This document shows positions 17,794 to 24,855 of a DNA stretch of 24,855 nucleotides, one piece after another (the stretch's first letter is position 1; every line of letters starts with the position of its first letter). Under the pieces are notes generated by a model. The model was not told the origin of the DNA, did not search any database, and was given only the letters and a program-made list of their open reading frames with translations. The position numbers were made by a program, and so were the translations under genes. The stretch is from Pinguiococcus pyrenoidosus (lineage: Eukaryota; Sar; Pinguiophyceae; Pinguiochrysidales; Pinguiochrysidaceae), in the NCBI GenBank assembly GCA_019677205.1, contig JAAMXY010001404.1, positions 1 to 24,855 on the forward strand, written 5' to 3'.

Positions 17794-19128
17794 TTACGCT
17801 CCGGTGAGCTCGGCGCGCATCTTCGCCGCCTCGGCCTGCAGCTGCTGCACCCGGTGCCGCGGCATGCGCTTCTTGGCCTCCTCGAGCTCGTAGTCGAGGA
17901 TCCAGAGGGTGCCGCCTTCGTTGCCCGCGTTCTCCGCAATGGCCTCCTCGAGCGCCGCGGCCGTCTCCTTGAAGGACGCCTCGGCCTCTTCCGTCCTCTC
18001 CTGGGCTTCCGCGGCGGCGCGGTTTGCGCGGCCGTGCACGCGGCCGGCCTTCGCCACGGCCTCCTCCGCACGGTGCGCGGCCGCGGCGGAGGCCGCTTCC
18101 GCCTCGCTGGCGTGCTTCAGCGCCTTGTTCACCTTGCGGAGGGAGGCCTCCTGCTCGATCTTCGCTCGCTGCAGCGGCATCTGCTCCTGCTGCTCGGCCT
18201 GCGCCAGCTCGGCTTTCGCCTTGTTGCGCTTCACGACGCTCAGCGAGGCATCCTCGGCCTTTGCTCTCAGCCCGGACAGCATGTCCTCGCGCTCCTTCTC
18301 CTTCGCGTGCAGCTCCGCGACCGCCGCCGTCTGCTGCGCCTGGGCCACCTCGACCTCCTGGGTGGCCGTCTTGCTCTCCTCCACGGCCGCCGCGGCCAGC
18401 TTCTCCTCTTCGACGGCTTGCGCCTTGGCCTCCACGGCCGCCTCGACCTCGGCGCGGGCCGTGTCTTCCGCCTCCTTCGCCGCACTGAGCTTGGACTTGG
18501 CGTGCTCGAGGTGGCGCTGCGCCAGCACGAGCTTGGCGCTCTTGCCGGACGCCTGCGCGACGACGAGGAAGTGCCAGTCGACCTTGTAGCGATGGATGAG
18601 GTACTCGGAGAGCGACACCTGGCGGTTGAAGTCGATGTCGATGGTGGCGAGGGCCTGGCGCATCTCCTGGACCGTCATGGCCGATCCAAAGGATTCCATC
18701 AGGCGGTGGGCGTGGAACTCGTCCAGTTCCTTGCCGTCCTCGCCGTCCGGGCTCAGCTCAATGCACTTCTGCATGATGTTGTAGATCTCCACGCACGTGT
18801 CGGGGTTGTCCTTGAGGTCGTGCGGCGGACACTCCCACATAGCGTTCATGAACCATGTCGCCTGCTGACGAAAGGTCTGTGGATCCACGACTCGTCAGCG
18901 ACGCCGCTTCAAGCAACGCCTCGCTGCTCTCACAGCGCGCAGCGGACCTTCGCGTTCAGCTGGCTGAGCTTCTCGGACAGCTCCTCCGGCGTCAGGCTGT
19001 CGGCGACACGCTTGTAGGATACGACCTGCGGAAAGGATGTCAAAGACGCGCGGCCACCAGGACGGCGCGATGCGGCGGCTCACCTGCGTGTTCCTGCTGT
19101 CTTCGGGTCTCGAGGTCGCGTTCTCCAT
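17794..19128 (-). CDS. Long ABP34-like EF-hand/coiled-coil protein, three exons
   Basis: Exons 19128-19084, 19025-18948 and 18876-17794 give 401 residues. Intron 1 (58 nt) is CAG|GTGAGC...CGCAG. Intron 2 (71 nt) needs the weak donor GTCCGC at 18947 to stay in frame; a stronger GTGAGA 14 nt further would shift the frame. The protein starts with a short helical lead, then a Phe-x-Asn-Ala-x-Trp motif near residue 52, an EF-hand-like loop at 121-132 (Asp1, Asp3, Asn5, Arg6, Val8, Glu12), a long Ala/Glu/Lys coiled coil at about 150-350, and a C-terminal Trp...Glu-Leu-Glu-Glu-x-Lys-Lys-Arg motif at about 365-378. From memory this order matches the Dictyostelium 34-kDa actin-bundling protein, with an expanded coiled coil. 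Position 6 of the calcium loop is Arg instead of the usual Gly, so calcium binding may be weak. It is a paralogue of the gene at 11325. Confidence 0.8.
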
Positions 19129-19734
19129 GACGACAAAAGGCGCGGGACACCGGCAGCTCAGGAGAGGCGCTCTCCGATACAATTCCGCGGAGCGACGGCC
19201 GATCGGGCCTCGGTGCGCCAATCTTGAAAAATCCACATCTCCAATCGCGCTCCGTCTAGAAACGATCGATGCAACGCGGCCGTCCCATAGCAGCCGCCAA
19301 AAGCGCAAGATTGGGGCATCGTGACACAACGGCGTGCGTCAGTGGGCACACGGGTTGGTTGACTTCGAATTCCATTGCCAGTGAGATATTTCAACTGGGC
19401 CATCGCCCAACCATGGGCAGACGAACCTGCCGAGAAGCCAATGAGGGAGCATGAAGAGGTGGAATGAAGGTGTCAATGACGATGTCGGAGAAACTTGGCC
19501 AATGTGGAAGCGAGGAGACGAAGAAGTGTACCATTCGAGGAATAACTATGTCCAATGAAAAGCGCCAAGTATGTTCTGCTGACAGCCTCGTCGCTCCTTG
19601 AAAGGGATCGTTCGCTCCCACGTGCGGCGCGATTGGACGGGCTCACGGCTCGACCTCCAGGGGTTGGGCGGCTCTTCGGTGCACTTCGCGTGTCATCGGG
19701 CGATTCGCGCGTTGGGCACTTCTGGCCGAACGCT
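19129..19734. other. Intergenic region between the acidic coiled-coil gene and the long ABP34-like gene
   Basis: 606 nt without a supported gene. It holds the promoter of the ABP34-like gene and the 3' end of the acidic protein gene, both on the minus strand. A plus-strand frame starting at 19070 has a signal-peptide-like beginning, but it is antisense to exon 1 of the ABP34-like gene and has no family resemblance. Confidence 0.5.
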
Positions 19735-20295
19735 TCAGTCATTGTCCAGATGCACTCTTGCTTGCTTATCATCCTCCATCTCCATCTCCACCTCCACCAC
19801 CTCCACTTCCTCCTCCTCCTCCTCCTCCTCCTGGGCGCCGTGGCTTCCCCTGGCTTTTTGCTTCTCTTGCAGCAGGGTGTCCAGATCCCTCACGGCTCGC
19901 AGCTGCAGGAAGGCGATCTTGGCCTTGGCCAAGGCCTGATCCTGAGAGGCCACGAGGCACCGCTGCGCCTCGAGGACGGCTGGCTCGGACTTCTTGTCCG
20001 CCAGCAGCATCTCCAGACGCTTGCCCGCCTTCTTCCTCTCCAGCCTCAGCTTCTGGGCGAACCTTTCCCACGAAGCCGTCAGGAGAGCTATGATGCTCGC
20101 GTGGTCCAGGTAGGCCATCATGAAGGCGTACTCCTTGGCCTCGTGCAGGCATTCCGAGAAGCTCCCCCCATCCAAGTGCCTCTTGAGCGCCTCGACGCTT
20201 TCGGCAGCCAGTCCGCTTTCGCAGAGAAGATCGATCAAGGACGCGGCGGCCTCGTGACACTCCTGCGTAGCAGCTTCGATCTGGGAACTCGTCAT
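19735..20295 (-). CDS. Acidic coiled-coil protein of unknown function
   Basis: Single-exon frame of 186 residues beginning with ATG at 20295 and ending with TGA at 19735. I do not recognise the family. The first 70 residues look helical and mildly hydrophobic (Leu, Ala, Cys, Glu-rich), and residues 70-140 are a charged coiled coil. The C-terminus is very acidic: eight consecutive Glu, then alternating Val-Glu and Met-Glu, then Asp-rich. The acidic part is encoded by a GAG-type microsatellite at 19770-19830, so its length may vary. There is no signal peptide or membrane segment. The balanced residue content and the length of the frame support a real gene. It is divergent from ASF1, and the acidic tail recalls histone-binding or chaperone-type proteins, but that is only composition. 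A missing N-terminal exon cannot be excluded. Confidence 0.65.
   Translation of the reverse strand: MTSSQIEAATQECHEAAASLIDLLCESGLAAESVEALKRHLDGGSFSECLHEAKEYAFMMAYLDHASIIALLTASWERFAQKLRLERKKAGKRLEMLLADKKSEPAVLEAQRCLVASQDQALAKAKIAFLQLRAVRDLDTLLQEKQKARGSHGAQEEEEEEEEVEVVEVEMEMEDDKQARVHLDND
19770..19830. repeat. CTC/CAC-type microsatellite in coding sequence
   Basis: An imperfect run of CTC, CAT and CAC triplets, ending in a pure (CTC)n tract. On the minus strand it encodes the poly-Glu and Val-Glu/Met-Glu tail of the acidic coiled-coil protein. Confidence 0.85.
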
Positions 20296-20592
20296 GCTTC
20301 AGCCTCCGTGATCCACAGGGTAGATCTGCCCGATGCCACTCATCAGAAGGTGGCAGGGCCGTGCCAGGCATCGCGATTCTCCACAGGGCTCTGCTGTGGC
20401 GCCATGCTTCTCGCCGCTCCGCGGAGAGGCTCCCGCAAGGTTGCGCCGCAGTGTGACAGCGTTCGCCCAGCGACCGTGCGAAGGCAAGCGGACTGGCGGG
20501 TGGGGGCAGAAGGCACCGTGCGTGTCTAGAAGCTCCCTTGGGATAATGCCCGGGCGTTTCGGCGTCAACAAATGGAGCGCAAAGGATCGATC

Positions 20593-20634
20593 GCGGATCG
20601 GGGATCGGGGATCGGGGATCGCGAATCGCGGATG
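20593..20634. repeat. Heptanucleotide tandem repeat, 6 units
   Basis: Six 7-nt units of the form G(C/G)G(G/A)AT(C/G), the middle three being identical GGGGATC. A further isolated match, AATCGGGGATC, occurs about 135 nt downstream near 20767. It lies upstream of ASF1. Confidence 0.85.
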
Positions 20635-20683
20635 GTGATTGGTTTGAAAAGAGGCAACATCGAAAATATTGGATTATCGCTTT

Positions 20684-20698
20684 GGTTCCCGCGCTTTT
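20684..20698 (+). promoter_or_regulatory. E2F-like element upstream of ASF1 (copy 1)
   Basis: GGTTCCCGCGCTTTT, containing the E2F-type core TTCCCGCG. It lies 227 nt upstream of the ASF1 start codon. An identical 15-mer occurs 154 nt further on. ASF1 genes are known S-phase, E2F-responsive genes in other eukaryotes; binding here is inferred. Confidence 0.45.
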
Positions 20699-20837
20699 TT
20701 TCGTTCAAGTTCGGAGTTTCCGTCGATAAAATTGTGATTCAATTTACGTTTGACGGTTTCTATTAGGAATCGGGGATCAAATATTTAGGTAAGGAAAAAT
20801 ATTTCACATTTCAAAAACGTTGCCTTTGGTTTTTCAA

Positions 20838-20852
20838 GGTTCCCGCGCTTTT
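20838..20852 (+). promoter_or_regulatory. E2F-like element upstream of ASF1 (copy 2)
   Basis: Exact second copy of the 15-nt element, 73 nt upstream of the ASF1 start codon. This is the better placed of the two for promoter or near-start function. Confidence 0.45.
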
Positions 20853-20924
20853 CATCCGCTCTCGTCGGAGAGCATTTGCGACGCCATCCTCCCCTCCCAC
20901 GCTCGTTAAACAGGCGGACGAAAG

Positions 20925-22118
20925 ATGGCTGTAAACGTGACCAATGTTGTGGTGCTTGACAACCCGGCACCTGCCACCAACCCCTTCCAATTTGAGGTGC
21001 GTGCCCCTGGCTTCGTTTGCACTCGAAACCTGGCCTGTCGGCCGAAGAGGAGCGTCGGAAGAGATCACAGCTGGGGTGCCACCCCGTCGATCGGTTTGCA
21101 AGATCGTGTGTGGGAGCTTTGCGCGTATAATCTGGCCTGCACGCCGCGACCGGGTTCGCAAAACAAAGCGTTTGCCGCTGCTCGGCCTTTGGAGAGTCTT
21201 GGGCAGCTTTGCCGCTTTCGCGCGTCAGAATCGTAAGGACAGGCAGCATCAAGTGATCGTGACGAGTATTTCATCTGGGGTGTATTGCTATGCAGTGAGA
21301 AAAGTGGAATCACCTTCGGCACGTGTCTCTGGTCATGGGGGCCTTGAGCTTGACGACCTCGCCGTGCGGGCCGTCCGTGTGCAACGAATGGCCACGGGAT
21401 GGGACCCCTAAGCTGGCAGCAGCTTCTCATCCTCGAATGCTCGCTCTAGGTGACCTTTGAGTGCTTGGCACCGTTGGAAGAGGATCTCGAGTGGAAGGTG
21501 ATCTACGTGGGCAACGCGGAAGACGCGAGTGCGGACCAAGTCCTCGAGGAGGTGATGGTCGGACCCGTTCCCGAGGGCGTGAACCGCTTCCTGCTTCAGA
21601 CCACGAGCTCCCCAGACTACAACCGGATCCGGACGGAGGACTTGATAGGTGCCACGATCGTGCTTGTGACCTGCTCGTACCGGGATCACGAGTTTGTCCG
21701 CGTGGGCTACTATGTGGTGAACGAGCTGGATCCGCCGCTCCAAGAGGGCGAAGCCCTTCCGGCAAGGATAGACATGTCCAAGGTGCACAGGAACATCCTG
21801 GCGGACAGGCCGAGGATTACTAGATTCCCGATAAACTGGGCCAGTGGCAGCAACGGTGAACTGGACTACGAGATGGAAGAGCAGGAAGACGAGAACGCGT
21901 ACGTCGATAACATGGCCGATAGGACATACGCGTTCAGCACCCAGGACGAGGACGTCGAGGAGGACGACGAAGAGGAGGACGACGACAAGGATCTGATGAG
22001 TGAAGAGGACATTGCAGATAGCGATGCCAATGACCTAGAGGATGACATGCAGGACGCAGGGGCGCCGGTTGGCAGCGTTGTGGTGAACGGTCAGCAGGCG
22101 CTCACGCAAGTGAATTGA
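20925..22118 (+). CDS. Histone chaperone ASF1
   Basis: ASF1 binds the H3-H4 dimer and hands it to CAF-1 and HIRA during replication-coupled and replication-independent nucleosome assembly in the nucleus. Exons 20925-20996 and 21450-22118 give 246 residues, joined in phase 0 (GAG|GTGCGT ... CTCTAG|GTG). The 453-nt intron is the longest in the window. The core (residues 1 to about 155) is strongly conserved: VNVTNV, VLDNPA, NPFQFE, LEWK.IYVG, VGPVP, LVTCSYR..EF.RVGYYV, RNILA..PRITRFPI. The H3-facing RVGYYV strand is intact. After the core comes an acidic Asp/Glu tail at about 165-230, as in the fungal and algal forms. Two E2F-like elements lie upstream. Confidence 0.97.
20997..21449 (+). other. 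Long first intron of ASF1
   Basis: 453 nt with donor GAG|GTGCGT and acceptor GCTCTAG. The other introns here are 57-231 nt. Open frames inside it have no family resemblance. I see no RNA gene in it, though a small non-coding RNA cannot be excluded by eye. Confidence 0.75.
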
Positions 22119-22273
22119 ATTGAGTGTAGTGAGATTTCCCGCCAAGATGGCGGGCGTCGGATTCAGGATGCTCCGGAATCGCGAGTTGTTATAGATCGCA
22201 AGAGTAAGCATGGTCCCACATCTCTGCTGGACTCGACGGCGGCGTCCCGTGCCTTCCATGCGCCCACAGGACG
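22119..22273. other. Convergent 3' intergenic region, ASF1 and lysyl-tRNA synthetase
   Basis: 155 nt between two stop codons. It contains CCCGCC-AAGAT-GGCGGG (22138-22154), a perfect 6-bp stem with a 5-nt loop, which could form a hairpin in either transcript's 3' end. The left arm overlaps a TTTCCCGCC sequence (22135-22143). Confidence 0.55.
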
Positions 22274-24370
22274 CTACCAGGTCGATCGGATGGAATCGGA
22301 GAAGGCTCCGACGATGCTCGCCCACGCCTTCGCCCGAGGATATGCCTGATAATGTGCCGCGGGCAACTGCGCGACCTTCTGGTACTCGCCTGCATCTTGG
22401 CTTGTGGGCAATCCACCGCCCACGAACCTTGTGCCATTCGCAGCCAGCATATTCTCAATCGCCTCCAGGGCTGGGTTGGATATCGTGCTCGGCATGGAGG
22501 CGTTGGCCGTGGCGGCCGCAGCAGCCGCGGCCGGGTTGATGTTGTGGGGCTTCATCGCTGGGAAGAGCAGCACCTCCTTGATGTTGGACGTGTTCGTCAG
22601 AAACATGGTTAGTCGGTCGATGCCCATTCCCCACCCGCCCGTCGGCGGCAAGGCATACTCCATGGCCAGGCAGAAGTCTTCGTCATGGATCTGGGCTTCG
22701 TCGTCGCCCGCGCTGGCCTGTTGCGCCTGCTCTTGAAATCGCTGCCGCTGCACAACGGGATTGTTCAGCTCGGTGTACGCGTTGCAGAGCTCCCGCCCGG
22801 CCACGAAGAGCTCGAATCGCTCGGTCAGGCCCTTCTTCGTGCGGTGGTACTTGGCCAGCGGGGACATGAGCTCCGGGTGCTCCGTGACAAACGTCGGGTT
22901 GACGCAGCGGTCTTCGATGAAGAAGCCGACCAGGGTGTCCAGCAGCCTCGCCGTGGTCTTCGGAGGAGAGCACTCCTCGCCGAAGTATTCACACAGCACA
23001 TCCATCATCGGCGTCATGGCCTCGAAGTCATACTCATCGGTGCCCGCCTTGCGCGGGAACGCGAAGGGCTCCGGGAAGGGGAAAGGCTTGTCTCCCATCT
23101 TCTCGCGATCCTCGCGAATGCCAGCCTCGACGCCTTCCACCATGGAGACACGGCGGAAAGGCGGTGTGAAGTCGATGGTCAGCGTCGTCGCCTCCTGGCC
23201 CTCCGCCTTCGGCGCAAGGTCGTACTGGAAGACGTACGACCCCGTGATGTCCTTGACCATGCCGGAGAGCATCTCTTCTGTCAGCTCCATGAGGTCATCG
23301 TAGTCAGCGTACGCCTGGTAGAACTCGCAGGTGGTGAACTCTGGATTGTGGGTCAGGTCGATGCCTTCGTTGCGGAACTGCCGTCCGATCTCGTAGACGC
23401 GATCCAGGCCGCCGATCACCAGCTGCTTGAGGTACAACTCCGGGGCGATCCGCATGAAGAGGTCGATGTTCAGGTCGTTGTGGTGCGTAATGAAGGGTCT
23501 GGCCGTCGCGCCACCGGGAATCATGTTCATCATGGGCGTCTCGACCTCCAGGAAATGCCGGCTGTTGAGGAAGGAGCGTACGTGGTTGATGACCTGGGCC
23601 CGCACATAGAAGATGTCCCGGATCGGCGCGTTCACGATGAGATCCAGGTAGCGCTGGCGGTAGCGCACTTCCTGGTTCTGCAAGGCAGCCACGCCCTTCG
23701 GCAGCATGTGCATGCACGGGGAGAGCAGCGTCATGCGCGACGGGAAGATGCTCAGCTCTCCCTTGCGGCTCTTCCCCGGACAGCCCGTCACGCCAACGAC
23801 ATCTCCGCGTCGCAGGAGCTCGTGAATTCGCGCGAAGTCCTCGGCGGAGTCGTACGAGTCGATCTGCGACATAATCTGGATCTTCGCACCGTCGCCAACG
23901 AGGTCGTAGAACACGAGCTTTCCCTGGCCTCGCTTGCTCTGCAACCTCCCGGCGACGCTCACGGACACGTCCTCCAACCGCTCCCCATCCTTGGTGGCCG
24001 GGTCGTACTGGGTGATGAAGTCGGGCAGGCGCAGGTCCACGAAGAACTTGTGCGGGTACGGGTTGACCCCCTGGTCTCTCTCCAAGCGCTCCACCATCGC
24101 CGTCCGATTGGCGAAGTACTCGTTGGGGTTCATCTCCTCCTCGTCTTTCTTGCCGCCCCCGGCTGCCTTCTTCTCCGCGGCCCGCTTGGCAGCTCTGGGA
24201 AGAGAGGAGAGGGATCCAACGTCAGTCCCGAACGAGTAGCTGAGGCGTGCGGCGCCGCTTGCTCCCGCAAGTGCAACGCGACTGGCTTACTTCTCGGCCT
24301 TCTCCTTCGCCGCCTTCTCCAGCCGGAGCTTCTTCTTCAGCGCATTCTTGCTGAGCGGTTCCTCAGCCAT
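22274..24370 (-). CDS. Lysyl-tRNA synthetase, cytosolic eukaryotic type
   Basis: Class II aminoacyl-tRNA synthetase that charges tRNA-Lys. Exons 24370-24291 and 24194-22274, with a 96-nt intron (GTAAGC...CCCAG), give 666 residues. Order: a Lys/Ala/Glu-rich N-terminal helix (1-47), typical of eukaryotic cytosolic LysRS and used for tRNA binding; an OB-fold anticodon-binding domain at about 95-185; then the catalytic core with motif 1 near 238-262 ([10 protein letters not shown]), motif 2 near 299-320 (FRNEGID..HNPEF) and motif 3 near 544-556 (GWGMGIDRL). After the normal end of the core (LLFPAMKP) the frame continues for about 85-90 residues: an Ala-run, then a Gly/Ala/Tyr-containing tail ending in Ser-Thr-Trp. 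Most LysRS proteins stop within about 30 residues of that point. No signal or transit peptide is visible, so organellar LysRS is presumably encoded elsewhere. Confidence 0.97.
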
Positions 24371-24824
24371 CTCAAGTGCTGCGGGCGTGGGAGAGCCACT
24401 GAAAACGAGCAGGACAGTCGCCTTGAACCACGACTCGGCGAGAGAGGCACTGGGACCATCCGTAAGTGTTTCCCACAGGATTTTGGTCCCCCCACAAACC
24501 GGTTTCCTCCCGGATTTTCATCGGTTTTGCGGAGGTGAAAGCCTCACGAGGACAGACGGACGACGACGACGACGGCGCTCTCGCATCCGCATCCCTCTCT
24601 TTCTCGTCGCATACCGTTTGACCCTCGGCGAAACAGATTCGCTTGCACAACGCATCGTGCTGCAGGCGGGTGTGTCCAAGGACGAGTTGCGTACGGAGAG
24701 CAGTTGAAACGAGGTCAGTCAGTGGAATTGTTATGATTTGGGAAGGGTTCGTTCAACGAGAACGCGCAAAGAGAAGAGGGATCATCGAAGGGGAACGGAC
24801 CATGGGACGGCCGAACACAAGATA

Positions 24825-24855
<31 letters not shown>
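24371..24855. other. Right-end region upstream of lysyl-tRNA synthetase
   Basis: 485 nt with no supported gene. It holds the synthetase 5' leader and promoter. I see a perfect 10-nt palindrome AAACCGGTTT at 24496-24505, a short CGA/GAC triplet run at about 24557-24574, and the microsatellite at the end of the window. Confidence 0.5.
24825..24855. repeat. (ATG/GAT)n microsatellite, cut by the window end
   Basis: A pure trinucleotide run of at least ten units that reaches the last base of the window, so its true length is unknown. No open gene is attached to it. Confidence 0.95.

Larger units (their letters stand above)
20296..20924. promoter_or_regulatory. Divergent promoter region between acidic protein and ASF1
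   Basis: 629 nt between divergent start codons. The half next to the acidic gene is GC-rich. It is followed by a 7-nt tandem repeat (20593-20634) and then a distinctly A/T-rich part (about 20640-20830). Two identical 15-nt E2F-like elements lie at 20684-20698 and 20838-20852. No gene is supported inside. Confidence 0.5.

Noticed and set aside
18604-18639. First read as an EF-hand loop with two residues deleted in the long ABP34-like protein
   Set aside because: Counting back from the conserved Glu12 gives a full 12-residue loop beginning at the first Asp; the real anomaly is Arg at position 6.
17773-19017. 414-codon open frame on the plus strand
   Set aside because: Antisense to the coiled-coil ABP34-like gene; its Leu/Arg/His-rich repeats mirror the Ala/Glu/Lys codons of the real gene.
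19070-19324. Plus-strand frame starting like a signal peptide followed by Val-Ala-Phe
   Set aside because: It is antisense to exon 1 of the ABP34-like gene, which is supported by good splice sites and phase. The remainder of the frame has no resemblance to any plastid protein.
22685-24538. 617-codon open frame on the plus strand
   Set aside because: Antisense to lysyl-tRNA synthetase, whose class II motifs are intact on the other strand.

Overview
This window comes from the nuclear genome of a eukaryotic alga. Ten of the eleven genes I can support are eukaryotic families, and nine have short GT-AG introns (57-453 nt) that restore open, family-consistent reading frames. Two plastid-type proteins, glutamate-1-semialdehyde aminotransferase and FtsZ, begin with a hydrophobic signal peptide followed by a phenylalanine near the expected cleavage point. 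That is the presequence style of plastids of secondary red origin (ochrophytes, haptophytes, cryptophytes). Use of the C5 (glutamate) route to tetrapyrroles argues against a chromerid or apicomplexan. I favour an ochrophyte-like alga but cannot fix the lineage from sequence alone.

Layout, left to right: about 1.2 kb with no recognisable gene; a very large single-exon UBR1-type N-recognin E3 ligase (+, 1169-7975); a 7-nt tandem repeat; a small three-exon PET100-like protein (-, 8283-8819); glutamate-1-semialdehyde aminotransferase (-, 9226-10847); a divergent promoter region; a four-exon EF-hand protein of the ABP34 actin-bundling type (+, 11325-12361); a four-exon Spg1/Tem1 GTPase (-, 12439-13503); a second divergent promoter region; a Tas-like aldo/keto reductase (+, 13981-15471); FtsZ (-, 15660-16916); a second, longer ABP34-like protein (-, 17794-19128); an acidic coiled-coil protein of unknown function (-, 19735-20295); the histone chaperone ASF1 (+, 20925-22118); cytosolic-type lysyl-tRNA synthetase (-, 22274-24370); and a (GAT)n microsatellite cut by the window end.

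The genes are packed closely. Convergent stop codons lie only 77 to about 310 nt apart, and divergent starts about 480-630 nt apart. Several genes share a cell-division theme: FtsZ for plastid division, Spg1/Tem1 GTPase for cytokinesis signalling, two actin-bundling-type proteins, and ASF1 for replication-coupled chromatin assembly. The ASF1 and FtsZ upstream regions both carry paired E2F-like TTCCCGC motifs, so these two genes may share S-phase control. The main protein-level oddities are a Gln-to-Ser change at the catalytic glutamine of the Spg1/Tem1 GTPase, a 24-nt microexon encoding the first half of its P-loop, the lack of introns in a 6.8-kb UBR1 gene, and two ABP34 paralogues that differ in which conserved parts they keep. 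No rRNA, tRNA, transposon or CRISPR array was found.
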